Origin: Gracilaria gracilis
Taxonomy: Eukaryota; Rhodophyta; Florideophyceae; Gracilariales; Gracilariaceae
DNA length: 64,000 bases
Reading direction: 5' to 3'
Assembly: GCA_030374805.1 (NCBI GenBank)
Contig: JARGSG010000212.1
Coordinates: forward strand, 310,001 to 374,000
A program made the position numbers and the translations under genes. Positions 9,413 through 18,829 of the stretch are shown here, piece by piece (within the stretch, counting starts at the first letter, position 1; the number at the start of each line of letters is the position of its first letter). Below the pieces are notes generated by a model. That model searched no databases. It was not told the origin of the DNA and saw only the letters and a program-made list of their open reading frames with translations.

Positions 9413-10285
9413 ATGCTGCGCCGCGACGCGCGCCTCCGGCGCGAGTACCTGTTCCGCAAGTCGCTGGAGGGCCGGCGCGCCGCCGACTTTGACCGCCGTC
9501 TGGCCATCCGCTCCGCGCTAGCGGACGGGCGGCCCATCCCGTCCGAGCTACGTCGCGCCGAGCCGGCGCTACGCGCGGCCGACCTGCACGCCGACGCGCT
9601 GCACGACGCGCCGCGCACGCACGCGGACGACGAGTACGCGCGCGCAGGCGCCGAGCCGCCGCGCGTGCTGGTCACCACCAGTCGCGCGCCGTCGGCGCGC
9701 CTGTCGCAGTTTGCAAAGGAGCTGCGTCTGCTGCTGCCCAACGCGCAGCGTCTCAACCGCGGCAACCTGGTGGTGTCGCAGCTGGTGGCGTCGTGCCGCG
9801 CCAATGGCTTTACGGATATTGTGGTGGCGCACGAGCACCGCGGTCAGCCGGACGGGCTCATTGTGTCGCATCTGCCGCACGGGCCCACTGCCTTTTTCAA
9901 CATCTCCAACTGCGTCATGCGCCACGACATTGACGGCGGGCTGCCCAACGTGTCGGAGGCATACCCGCACCTCATCATGCACAACTTCAACAGCGCGCTG
10001 GGAGCGCGCGTGGCCAATGTGCTCAAACACCTGTTCCCCGCGCCCAAGCCGCAGTCGCGCCGCCTCATCACGTTTGCCAACGCGCACGACACCATCTCCG
10101 TGCGCCACCACACGTTTGTGCCCGCGCGCTCCGTCGACGCCGTGCAGCTCAGCGAGGCCGGCCCGCGCTTCGAGCTGCAGCTGTACCAGCTGCGCCTCGG
10201 CACGCTCGACAACGCCGAGGCCGACGACGAATGGGTACTGCGTCCGCACATGAGCACCGCCAAGCGGCGCCGCGCGCTCGGCTAG
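9413..10285 (+). CDS. IMP4: U3 snoRNP protein IMP4 (Brix domain)
   Basis: A 290-residue subunit of the U3 snoRNP in the small-subunit processome, needed for 18S pre-rRNA cleavage in the nucleolus. The start MLRRDARLRREYLFRKSLEG is the classic IMP4 N-terminus. The Brix domain follows from about residue 80: VLVTTSRAPSARLSQFAKEL, then GPTAFFNISNCVMRHDI, the ITFAN and ISVRHHTF strands, and a C-terminal VLRPHMSTAKRRRALG tail. Length and order agree with yeast and plant proteins (about 290). The gene is unspliced and very rich in G+C at third positions. Its stop codon is one base from the stop of the opposing FAD synthase gene. Confidence 0.95.
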   Translation: MLRRDARLRREYLFRKSLEGRRAADFDRRLAIRSALADGRPIPSELRRAEPALRAADLHADALHDAPRTHADDEYARAGAEPPRVLVTTSRAPSARLSQFAKELRLLLPNAQRLNRGNLVVSQLVASCRANGFTDIVVAHEHRGQPDGLIVSHLPHGPTAFFNISNCVMRHDIDGGLPNVSEAYPHLIMHNFNSALGARVANVLKHLFPAPKPQSRRLITFANAHDTISVRHHTFVPARSVDAVQLSEAGPRFELQLYQLRLGTLDNAEADDEWVLRPHMSTAKRRRALG

Positions 10286-10286
10286 C

Positions 10287-11216
10287 TCAAAGCAGCCGCC
10301 GCACAAAGTCAATGTACACCTCGCACTGCTCGCAATAAAGCGCCTCGCGTTCAAACAGCACCACCGTCGGCGCCATGGCGTGGTCGTGCCTGCGCACCTG
10401 CACCTTGATACGCATGGGCTCACTGCGCCCAATCACGCGCACCACCGCCTCGTACAGCGCGTCCACCGGCAGCAAGTTGACAAACTCGCCGCACGTCACC
10501 GCGCCGTCGGCGTCCACGCGCGTGGCCACGCCCACCACGCGGTGCGGCCTGCCCAGCAGCCGCGCCACCAGCTGCACGTCGCCCGCCGCCAGCGCGGCGC
10601 GCACACGCGTCGAACTCACCACGTCGCCCTCCAGCAGCAGCGGCGCCGCCACCTGCGCTTGCATGCGCAGCGCGGCGCACTGCCGCCGCAGCAGCGCCAC
10701 GTCGCCCGCCGCGCGCCGCCCAAAGCGCCAGTCCGGCCCGCATACCACCGCGTGCGCGCGCAGCTCGTCGTGAAGCAGCTGCAGGAAGGCGGCCGGCGAC
10801 ATGTCCGCCACCGCGTGGAACGGCAGCACGCGCGTGCTCAGCGCGTGCGCCAGCTGCGGTCGCCAGCCGTTTAGCACGCGCGCGCGGTCGCTTGGCGCCA
10901 CGATCGGTAGACGAGGCGCCCACTTCAGACGCGCCGCCATGCCGGAGAAGGAGAGCAGCGTCACTGGCCCGAGATGCGCCGCTTGCTGCAGCAGGTGGCG
11001 GTGGCCGACGTGCAGCGCGTCGAACTTGCCCGCCACGATGACGCGGTCGCGCGGCGGCGAGCGCGAGCGCGGCGATGGCGACGATGGCGACGACGAAGAC
11101 GCGACGCAGACGGCGTGGCGGCCGCGGCGGCGGCGCGCTCGCGGCGGCGGCAGCAGCGGCCGCGGCGTGAGGAAGGCGCGCGGCGTCATGGCGACGGGCG
11201 GACGCGGCGGTGCCAT
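10287..11216 (-). CDS. FAD synthase (RibF-like FMN adenylyltransferase), plastid type
   Basis: A 309-residue protein related to the adenylyltransferase half of bacterial RibF and to plant plastid RibF1/RibF2, which make FAD from FMN and ATP. After a Pro/Arg/Ser-rich N-terminus of about 60 residues come VIVAGKFDALHVGHRHLL (nucleotidyl-transferase HxGH motif), GPDWRFGRRAAGD and VVSSTRVRAAL. The last 100 residues align only loosely with the riboflavin-kinase half (ending in CEVYIDFVRRLL), so kinase activity is doubtful, as in plants. Alternative ATG at 11189. It diverges from eS27 and ends one base from the IMP4 stop. Confidence 0.87.
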   Translation of the reverse strand: MAPPRPPVAMTPRAFLTPRPLLPPPRARRRRGRHAVCVASSSSPSSPSPRSRSPPRDRVIVAGKFDALHVGHRHLLQQAAHLGPVTLLSFSGMAARLKWAPRLPIVAPSDRARVLNGWRPQLAHALSTRVLPFHAVADMSPAAFLQLLHDELRAHAVVCGPDWRFGRRAAGDVALLRRQCAALRMQAQVAAPLLLEGDVVSSTRVRAALAAGDVQLVARLLGRPHRVVGVATRVDADGAVTCGEFVNLLPVDALYEAVVRVIGRSEPMRIKVQVRRHDHAMAPTVVLFEREALYCEQCEVYIDFVRRLL

Positions 11217-11544
11217 CGGCGAGCGCGAGCACTCGGCGCACGCGCGGAGATGAGCGCGCAGCCGCGCTGGGGAGCTGTGCTTGCGGTTGGACGGGCGATC
11301 AAGACGGGGTGGCGGGGTGTAAGGCGCTGTAAATCGGGGGACACGTGGCGCACGCGGCCAGCGCCAGCGGCAGCGCAGCGCGCCGACGGCGCCGCCGTCG
11401 CTCGCATCGCGCTCTTGGGGCGCGCGCGTCCGTCGTGTACGGCCGATGCGGGCGCGCGCTCACATCCGTCGTCGGCTGCGTCTTCGTTGGTGCTGCTTTT
11501 GTTCGTCGCCCGCTTTGTACGCCCCGTTCCCCCCGAGATCCATC
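11217..11544. promoter_or_regulatory. Divergent promoter region, FAD synthase / eS27
   Basis: About 330 bases shared by two outward-facing genes. The 100 bases before eS27 become pyrimidine rich, as is common at ribosomal-protein gene promoters. No TATA box is seen. Confidence 0.5.
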
Positions 11545-11916
11545 ATGCCGGTACGTTGGTGCTCCTTTTTCGCTGCTATGCGCTTGCTGCTGCTGCTGCC
11601 CCGCGCCGCTTGCTGACTCACGCGCGTGTTGTTGTGCTGCCCTGCTTTTGTGGCGCGCGGACAGGCTTTGGAGACCGATCTGCTGCACCCCGACCGCGCC
11701 GTCGAGGCCAACAAGCACAAGTTGAAGCGACTGGTGCAGTCGCCAAACTCGTACTTTATGGACGTCAAGTGTCCTGGCTGCTACGTGATCACCACCGTGT
11801 TCTCGCACGCGCAGACAGTAGTGGTGTGCGGCGATTGCACCATGGTGCTGTGTCAACCTACTGGCGGCAAGGCGCGTCTTACCGAGGGTTGCTCCTTCAG
11901 AAAGAAGGTTGACTAA
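11545..11916 (+). CDS. RPS27: 40S ribosomal protein eS27, spliced
   Basis: This is eS27 of the small ribosomal subunit. The gene is spliced: exon 1 is just ATG CCG (11545-11550), the intron is 11551-11664 (114 bases, GTACGT to ACAG), and exon 2 is 11665-11916. The product is 85 residues, close to the 84 of animals. Exon 2 begins [19 protein letters not shown]. The zinc-finger cysteines lie in VKCPGCY and VVVCGDC, and the conserved core [17 protein letters not shown] is complete. An unspliced ATG at 11626 would give a hydrophobic Cys-rich N-terminus foreign to the family, so the spliced model is preferred. This is the only well supported intron in the window. Confidence 0.94.
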
Positions 11917-12168
11917 AACTGTTTGCCACCATCTACCTTCGTTATCTACTCACTTTGTCTCACTCTTGCCCGTGTGTCATACTCCGCATCCGTCTTGTTG
12001 ATACCGCGCCAAGTTTTGCGTCAAAACCTGAAAAAAAAAGAAACAAAGAAAACAGCTTTCCAATTTACCACTTTTGCGCTACATAACATAATCTTGTACT
12101 ACCAACGCTACACCCATCTTGCCCGCGCTCGCGCTCGCCACATCCACCCCTCACCCACATCCACAACC

Positions 12169-12432
12169 ATGGACGCCTGCAGCAGCGCCGATAAACGCGC
12201 CGATGCATCCGCAGCCGAACAAAACGTGCAACTGCTACGCGACCTCGCACTCACCCCGTTCCTGTCCGGCGTCGTGCAGGGCCTGGTGTCCGTCGCCTTC
12301 AAGTACCGCCGCGAGAAGCGTCAGCGCCAGCAGCAGCAGCAGCAGCAGCTGCAGCAAGATCGCACCCTCAATGAGACGCATCCACGCGCGTCGCCGCCGC
12401 CGCCGCACGCCGCTTCTGACGCGTCAGCGTGA
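12169..12432 (+). CDS. Small hypothetical protein with Gln run
   Basis: An 87-codon frame from an ATG in good context (ACCATGG). The first half contains an amphipathic to hydrophobic stretch (LLRDLALTPFLSGVVQGLV) followed by KYRREKRQR, a Gln run from CAG repeats, and a Pro/Ala/Ser tail. It could be a small membrane or mitochondrial protein, but no family is recognised. The pyrimidine-rich upstream sequence resembles other 5' UTRs here. Its 3' end overlaps the opposing small frame at 12368-12523, so at least one of the two may be wrong. Confidence 0.4.
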   Translation: MDACSSADKRADASAAEQNVQLLRDLALTPFLSGVVQGLVSVAFKYRREKRQRQQQQQQQLQQDRTLNETHPRASPPPPHAASDASA

Positions 12433-12523
12433 AGTACGCCGCCGTCAGCACGGCCGGCATCAGCACCACCTCCATGCCGAACGCCGCGCGCGCCAGTAAC
12501 TGTCGAGCCGCCGCCGCTCCCAT
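12368..12523 (-). CDS. Possible 51-residue single-pass membrane protein
   Basis: A short frame from the ATG at 12523 giving MGAAAARQLLARAAFGMEVV followed by a hydrophobic stretch and the basic stop-transfer TRQKRR. This pattern resembles small organelle membrane subunits, but no family is recognised. It overlaps the end of the rightward frame at 12169-12432 by 65 bases. Confidence 0.3.
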   Translation of the reverse strand: MGAAAARQLLARAAFGMEVVLMPAVLTAAYFTLTRQKRRAAAAATRVDASH

Positions 12524-12912
12524 CTCCAGGCCGCGCCCGATCGCGTGTATGTGTGCGTGTGTGTGTTCCGTCGCGGAACAGCTGCTGCGGTCGTCTCGCT
12601 GTTGGTGGAGTAACTTTGGTTACCCTTGGTACGCCCCTTTGGTTGGATAGATACCGTCGTTCCACCCGACAACAGCGCACGTCGCCGCCGCCGCGTCGCG
12701 TGCGCGTGCGTGCGTGCATTAAACAACCGCCCCAAAAACGCGCGCGCCACGCGCCGCCCCTTTTTTTTGCGCGGGAGCCAAGTTGGCGCCTTTTTCGGCG
12801 CGCGCCACGCGCGCGAGCAAACGCCGGTGCAACGCGCCACACAAGCGGCCAAAACGCCCACACAGCGCCGGTCCACCCCCCCAGCATCGCGCTCCCGCCG
12901 CCTCTATCTCCA

Positions 12913-12978
12913 TCGCCCGCCGCCTTCCTCCCCTTCGCCCGCCGCCTTCCTCCCCATCGCCCGCCGCCTTCCTCCTCA
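12913..12978. repeat. 22-bp minisatellite, three copies
   Basis: Three copies of a 22-base unit starting TCGCCCGCCGCC at 12913, 12935 and 12957, in the C-rich leader of the CXC gene. Confidence 0.85.
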
Positions 12979-13043
12979 ACCCCCCCGCCCCCCCCCCCCA
13001 CCCCGCCACCTCCGCTGCGCCGCGCCCGTCGCCCGCCCCCGCC

Positions 13044-14537
13044 ATGCCAGAGCCGCGCACGCCCGTCAAGCCGTCGCCCGCGCCCGCGCTTGACTCGCCG
13101 CTGTGCGCCGACGCGTTGTTCGCGCCGCCGGCGTTCGCCACGCCGCAGCCGTCGCCGTCCGCCGCGCGCTTCAACCCCGATGACTTGCTGGTGTCGCCGC
13201 CGCCGCCCGCCTCCACCCCCGATCTGCGCCGCAAGCTCTTTGCCGCCGGCGACGCCCTCTTCTCCAATGCGCCTTGCTCCGTGCGCAGGCACTCTTCCAT
13301 CGCCACCTTCTCGCCGCCGCCGCCGCCCGTGTCCGCCTCCGTCTCCGCCTCCGTCTCCGCCTCCGTCTCCTCTGCCGCCGCTGCGACGGCCGCCGCCGCC
13401 GCTGAGGCGCAGCCGCCCGAGCATCCCGCCGCCGCGCACGTGGCGCCGCCGCGCGCGCACAAGCGCCAGCAGCCGCGCGCCGCGCACGTCAAGGAGCAGC
13501 CGTTGGAGATTGAGCCCAAGCCTCAACAGCAAGCCGCGTCCTCGTCGCCGCCCGTCGTGTCGGACACCGGCGAGCACAAGCTGCCGCTGCAGTTCACCGC
13601 CACCAAGTGCAACTGCAAGGCCAGCCGCTGCCTCAAGTTGTACTGCCCTTGTTTCGCGTCGTCCGCCGTGTGTGCGCCCACTTGCACCTGCCAAAACTGC
13701 CAGAACACCCCGCACACCTACCCGGCCGTCAAGAAGGCGCGCTCGTCCGTCCTGTCGAGGGACCCGCGCGCTTTCGAGCCGCGCGTCAAGGCCGCGCCCA
13801 CTGCCGCCGATATTCACACCAAAGGCTGCAACTGTCGGAAAGGCTGCTCCAAGAAGTATTGCGTGTGTCGCGAGTTGAAGGTGCCTTGTGGACCGCGTTG
13901 CACCTGCTCTGGTCCCAAGGGATGTCAGAATGGCAAGAATACGCCTTCTACCAATTCCGTGCCGCGCCACGTTGCGTCGCGCCTGAGCAAGCGTTCGCAC
14001 ATTGAACAACTCACCCCTCCTTCGCCTTTGCATGCCATTGCAACTGCGTTCAGCCCTGGATTTCCACCGCTGGCTGCGCTTTCACCGCCTCTCAAGCTGC
14101 CCGATGATCCTTTTGATGACTTGCGAGATGTCATCACCGAGCACAATGACCCGCTTGTATCTCCGGATGCCATCAAGACGCGAAATGCCTGTTCGTCACT
14201 CATTCCGCCTGTCAACCGCCGTATCGCGCTTGATGATGATTCTTTTCAGGATCACAGTCAGCTTTCGCTTTCGGCTGACCCCAAGTCATCATCGCTCATC
14301 GAATCGAATCAGTCCAACACCCCGAAGACCGCCCTCAGACTCAGTTCCATTCATTTGGATTGTTCGCCCACTACGGGCGTCAAACCGGTTACTCCGCCTT
14401 CAAAAATTCGCTCTGCCTTCGGCTCATTTCGCAAATCGGACAAGATTGAAAAGTATAGTCGGCCGAGACTGCCGCGCATTCTTCGCGTCAAGATGGGAAC
14501 TGGTCGTACTTTGAAACGGTTTAACAATATGATATGA
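13044..14537 (+). CDS. CXC/CRC-domain protein of the TSO1/LIN54 (tesmin) family
   Basis: A 497-residue nuclear DNA-binding protein. Two cysteine-rich CXC motifs lie at about 188-225 (KCNCKASRCLKLYCPCFAS) and 260-297 (GCNCRKGCSKKYCVCRELK, then CTCSGPKGCQN). They are joined by the conserved linker SRDPRAFEPRV, related to the RNPxAFxPK signature. Family members bind CHR elements and act in DREAM/MuvB-type complexes controlling cell-cycle and developmental genes. The N-terminal 180 residues are Pro/Ala/Ser rich and the C-terminal 200 are Ser/Asp rich without domains. The start at 13044 (GCC-ATG-CC) follows a C-rich leader; the frame is open further upstream but low complexity. Confidence 0.92.
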   Translation: MPEPRTPVKPSPAPALDSPLCADALFAPPAFATPQPSPSAARFNPDDLLVSPPPPASTPDLRRKLFAAGDALFSNAPCSVRRHSSIATFSPPPPPVSASVSASVSASVSSAAAATAAAAAEAQPPEHPAAAHVAPPRAHKRQQPRAAHVKEQPLEIEPKPQQQAASSSPPVVSDTGEHKLPLQFTATKCNCKASRCLKLYCPCFASSAVCAPTCTCQNCQNTPHTYPAVKKARSSVLSRDPRAFEPRVKAAPTAADIHTKGCNCRKGCSKKYCVCRELKVPCGPRCTCSGPKGCQNGKNTPSTNSVPRHVASRLSKRSHIEQLTPPSPLHAIATAFSPGFPPLAALSPPLKLPDDPFDDLRDVITEHNDPLVSPDAIKTRNACSSLIPPVNRRIALDDDSFQDHSQLSLSADPKSSSLIESNQSNTPKTALRLSSIHLDCSPTTGVKPVTPPSKIRSAFGSFRKSDKIEKYSRPRLPRILRVKMGTGRTLKRFNNMI

Positions 14538-15440
14538 CGCGCTCATCTCGTGTAGCATACACCTTACTTTTTTTTCTTCTTAGCAGCAAGAGCCTTTTGT
14601 GTCTTTTCTGAGAGCGCTTTCTTTGTGCTGCTGTTCTCTTACGTTCTTCTAACGTTCTTAACCGCTTTCATTTCACATGGCCGTGTGGTTTTCTCTTTCT
14701 CTCATATAACTACAACTTTTGTTCTCCAGATCGTGTGTACATGCTTGTTGCTGCTAAAAAGGTAGTGTAGCTGTCGGTACGCTTTTGTATACAAAAGTGA
14801 TCATCATCATCTTGTTTTAGTCTGTTAGTCTTCAGTCTTGTGCTGTACAACTGCTGAGTCAAAAACCCTAAAGCTTTGCAAGGCAAAGGATTGATAAAAT
14901 CTCACTCTTGTCGGCCATATAGGCTAAACTATGTTGTGTGGGCCCGTTTGGGCAATCTGCATCGATTATTACACACTCTTTCCGATGCCCAGGTTTCTCA
15001 AAAGGCTTTCTCTAGTGCCGCCCTATTACGAAGGTAGGTGTTGTCAGACAAACAAGAAGCGCCCCGTTCCTCGTACCTTGCACCAAACTGTCGCAAGTCA
15101 GTCAAATAGCTACATCTTGGGATCACAATGAAAACTCATTGAAACACTGCTGTATGAATATCCCCTTCTTACGACACCTGCTCAGAGAAGCTCTTGCAAC
15201 ATCAAGTCTGCCCATCATTGCGTAATGCTACAATGCCGTACGTTTGCTCCGCTCCTTTTGACTCAGCAGTTTAACTCTCATCTTTAATAATGCGGACATC
15301 AACCTTCTACTTCTAGGTTAAAGTAAACCTTCCTCTGCAGAAAGCTTTCTCTCATTAAGAAGGCTAACGACCTATGCGGATATTGTCTAATCAAGTCTGG
15401 CAAAGTCATATTGCGTCGTTCAACTAACTGTGGGAGTCTT
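14538..15440. other. Convergent spacer, AT-richer
   Basis: About 900 bases between two converging genes. Composition drops sharply from the GC-rich CXC gene to T-rich DNA. It probably holds long 3' UTRs; no gene or repeat is seen. Confidence 0.5.
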
Positions 15441-16094
15441 CTATTTAATGCGCTGACAACCACGACAGCAAGAATTGCCCGGTGGACTTTTTCTCGAAAG
15501 ATAAGAGCAACCTCCGCAGCAGGTCCCGAACGAATTTCCGAACTTATTCGCACCGGTCTTATTCGTACCGGTCTTGCATGATATCCGTTCATCGGAAGAT
15601 TGGGTCGATGCCCACTGAATCTCATCACCATCGTCTAGTTCTTTTTCAATTTTCGCCATATACGTTACCTCAATGGACTTGCCAGTGGGTCCATAAAGTA
15701 AAATGAGAGTATCATTGTCTAGTGGACCAAGATCAGGACCGCAAATGTACGCCGTAGCATCCTGTGATAAGCATATGCTTGTATCACAAGTAATGAGAGA
15801 GAAAGATTGCTCAGGTGACGGAGAAGGTGATGGCAGATTTCCTTCCGCAGTAGCATAGAAACCATTGCTCGGGGTAGAGCCGGCTAGTGTTCCTATTCCA
15901 ATTCCAACAAAAGTACGAGTCGGGGAAGGCGATGGGGAAGGAGATGAAAAAGCTGTAATAGCGAGTACCTGTGCAGGCTCACCTGCTCCGAAACCAAATC
16001 CAAATTGCCTGAGTGTGGTTGGGATGGCATTGGCAACCCCTATTGAAAGAGGGAGCAAGTAGAATACTAACAAGAGAACACGACAGTGGCCCAT
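15441..16094 (-). CDS. Secreted hypothetical protein with Ser-Pro repeats and Cys-rich tail
   Basis: A 217-residue protein from the ATG at 16094. The N-terminus MGHCRVLLLVFYLLPLSIGV ending in ANA is a good signal peptide. Two SPSPSP stretches (about 55 and 95) separate Gly/Thr-rich segments, and an Asn/Thr-rich region provides several NxT sites. The C-terminus is rich in Cys (CCGGCSY and CCRGC). No family is recognised. The layout suits an extracellular or cell-wall protein; this is inference. Confidence 0.6.
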   Translation of the reverse strand: MGHCRVLLLVFYLLPLSIGVANAIPTTLRQFGFGFGAGEPAQVLAITAFSSPSPSPSPTRTFVGIGIGTLAGSTPSNGFYATAEGNLPSPSPSPEQSFSLITCDTSICLSQDATAYICGPDLGPLDNDTLILLYGPTGKSIEVTYMAKIEKELDDGDEIQWASTQSSDERISCKTGTNKTGANKFGNSFGTCCGGCSYLSRKSPPGNSCCRGCQRIK

Positions 16095-17656
16095 GATCGA
16101 TTTGATTGTGAGCGGCAATCAATATGGTTATATGTCAATTCTTTCCGTTAAGAGATGATGCCGATGATGATGGCTTTATCTGGAGAGCAGCGGATGTGAG
16201 ACGACGAAGACCGGTAGAAATGAAGTTGAGTACAGAATTCCAACATGGAAAGTCGGTTAAACCTTCTCTTATAGAGTCTATGGTTGCTGCAACACACTTC
16301 ACAGTTGAGTTGATGACGAAAAATATCTTCTTCAGTATCGATATCATTTTGCACCTCAGCAAGCTATTTCTATACCGGTGAAGCTAGAAAACTAGGTTTG
16401 CAATACAGCACCAACTCTAGCGAGCGGTGATGAGGGAAAGAGTGTTCATCATACTACTTGTTGCCGAGCAAGTGCGTCTACCGTTGGTACCCATCGTACT
16501 ACAGCAAAACATCTCTGCTCAGTGTTAAACGTATGGTAGGGATGCAGCCAGTTCAAGCTCAGCTCTTCAAGACAGTCGGAGGTGCGACTGTCACTTGTTG
16601 TTTTTGTTGTTGTTTATGTGAAAGTCGTACGTTAATTCTTCGTACGCATGGGTTTGCAGAAGACACGACTACAAGGGCAACCTTTCTCTAAATGTACGTT
16701 GCAAAACTTGATGAGAACATTTCAACGCTTCGAGTCGCTCCTCTTGCTGTAACAAGGGCCACAATGCTGGCGTTATCGCTACCCGAGAGATAGAGCTAGG
16801 GCTATCCTGTTTAAAGCGATATCTCTTCCCTGTAGCAAAGCAGCAGCAAAGCAGCAGCAAAGCAGCAAGGATACAAGGGTATCGAACGTGCAATATCTAG
16901 CCTCAAGAACAGTCATCTACCTTCGAAGGTATCTCTTGCTCTTCATTCTCCCCTTCACTTGAGTTGAACGGATTTCCGATGGATGACTAGGACGTTGTGT
17001 ATCACTATACATTCATGGCTTCTATACGGTTGTTCTGCCTCAGCTGTCTCTGAAAACGTATCATCGCGCAGAATGCTCAGTGGGTGACATCAAAGAGCTT
17101 ACATAGCAAAACAGAAGATGTTTCAGGTTCTGTGGCAATTCGAACCGCTGATACTCGCTGAAGCATCACATAAATGTGGCAAACGATCAAGCGACTTGTT
17201 AGTCTGTGCATCAGAATCAGCTTCCCTGGACAAAGATTGTTCACCAGCTCATTGGCACCGCAAAAAGTTGCAGACGGTGACAATCTCCGTTACAGATAAT
17301 CGTACCCACCTGGCACAAGCGTTACTTTTGTTTCAAGCCAGGTTTCCAGAAACTTACAATGCCAGGCTCCCACACGATCATGCCAAAAGGGACGTTGGGA
17401 GAAGAATCTGAAGTGAGTGTCTGCGGCACGGAGCTGAGTGTTTCAAACGCCGTGAGATATACCCGACGGTAAACACCTCGTCTCCACCGTCCGTCTTCGG
17501 CGGCTTTCACTGATGCAGTCGAGCGTTTCGCAGCAAGTGCTTCACGTATTCACGTGATGCAACATGTATCGAGCTCGTGCGCATGAACTGCAAGTCAAAT
17601 CAGTTGTTTGTACCTTCGTACATCGCTGCAAGTGAGAACTTTTGCTTACTTCGATC
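16095..17656. other. Divergent spacer, no supported gene
   Basis: About 1.5 kb between the secreted protein and the glycosyltransferase. Short frames occur, including one at 16669-16893 with a hydrophobic start made by AGC/AAGC repeats near 16840-16865, but none has independent support. Confidence 0.5.
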
Positions 17657-18544
17657 ATGACCAACGCCGCTTACAGCCTCGCCTCAAGCTCATCGAGAAA
17701 TGTGGGTGGCACCAGTTCTTATTCGGCTTCATCGCTGTTGCGGGCGTTTCATATCTTCATGTGCGCAGTTATGATTATGGTGGCGTTGTTCGGACCAGCT
17801 GCTCTGCAGAAGAGCTTGAAGATGGCTCATTCGCAGTGGTTTTCTCGGAAGAGCGCTGACTTGAAGATTGTGACGTTGGCATTCAACCAGACAAACCGGT
17901 CAGATTTGAGGATGATTGCTCACAACTGTGCAATGCTTTCCCGCTCAAACGAAAGCTATTACATCCACGTTGACAACACATCTCAACCGTTCTGTAAACG
18001 ATGCAGGTGTATTCGGTTCATACCCAGAAGATGTTCATGTCCGGACCCGAGCGCTGACAACTGTGCATTATGCGAGAAGCTGCACTTTGTCGTTCATGCT
18101 TTGGAAGAGTATAAGGAAATGGTGTTTGTGGACTCGGATGTGATCATACTTCGTGAAGACTTCATGGAGCGATTGCGGTCGAGAACGAGTCACTTTGATT
18201 TCCTGGCTGCATACGGTTTTGATAGCCCATGCAGGAAACGATATAGAATGCCATTCAACTCAGGATTAATGTTCATCAGGGCGATTCCGAGTGTGAATTA
18301 TTCGAACATGGTGCAGTTGATGTGGGGCATGAGAAACAACAACGACCAGAATGTGATTTCGAGGTTCGTGCAGAAGCAATATGCGAACTGGGATACGTTG
18401 TCATTACGGTGGCATTGTCGTTACTTGTACAAAGAAGGATATGATATTCCACCTGAGCACTGCTACGCGTTCCACGGGCGCTCTTCGGCATTGGAACAGT
18501 TCTTGAAGAGAACGAATTCTTCTTTGCTCGATACTTGGGACTGA
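17657..18544 (+). CDS. Type II membrane glycosyltransferase-like protein
   Basis: A 295-residue protein from the ATG at 17657. A short Ser-rich cytosolic tail precedes one membrane anchor near residues 30-50 (FHIFMCAVMIMVALFG), typical of Golgi glycosyltransferases. The lumenal part has ADLKIVTLAFNQ, a Cys-rich insert (FCKRCRCIRFIPRRCSCPD), the metal-binding DxD in EMVFVDSDVIILREDF, and PFNSGLMFI, which follows the DxD in GT8/GT77-like nucleotide-sugar transferases. A late His is in YAFHGRSS. Several N-glycosylation sites are present. Donor and acceptor are unknown; a role in wall-polysaccharide or glycoprotein synthesis is inference. Confidence 0.75.
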   Translation: MTNAAYSLASSSSRNVGGTSSYSASSLLRAFHIFMCAVMIMVALFGPAALQKSLKMAHSQWFSRKSADLKIVTLAFNQTNRSDLRMIAHNCAMLSRSNESYYIHVDNTSQPFCKRCRCIRFIPRRCSCPDPSADNCALCEKLHFVVHALEEYKEMVFVDSDVIILREDFMERLRSRTSHFDFLAAYGFDSPCRKRYRMPFNSGLMFIRAIPSVNYSNMVQLMWGMRNNNDQNVISRFVQKQYANWDTLSLRWHCRYLYKEGYDIPPEHCYAFHGRSSALEQFLKRTNSSLLDTWD

Positions 18545-18829
18545 GTTTTTGTAGCCCAAGCCCGTATATGGGGAAGGTTTCTCTCTCTGAGAAAGAGGCC
18601 TTGTGCCTACAGAAAATATAGCAGCGTAATGAAACGGCGCGGATAATAAATGTCACACGTGGACAGCCAACATTTGACTCAAAACCTGTTGATGTCGTTG
18701 AGCTGCGGACTTGAACGGACCACTTTTTAGCGCACTCACGAGAGCATCCTTCTTCATCCGGCACGTTCGTGGTGCCACTCGGACCCCCGCCGTCGCTTCG
18801 CGTCGCCCCCGAGTCCGGCGCAACGCAAC

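Noticed and set aside
9471-10432. Minus-strand frame of 287 codons opposite IMP4
   Set aside because: Shadow of the GC3-rich IMP4 gene.
10974-11912. 312-codon plus-strand frame overlapping FAD synthase and eS27
   Set aside because: Arg/Ala-rich shadow of the FAD synthase coding strand that then runs into eS27 in the wrong frame.
12321-14033. 570-codon minus-strand frame across the CXC gene
   Set aside because: Arg/Gly-rich shadow of the GC-biased CXC coding strand; the plus strand has recognisable CXC motifs.
16669-16893. Small secreted protein with Leu/Cys-rich start
   Set aside because: The hydrophobic start is encoded by AGC-type repeats and the rest has no support.
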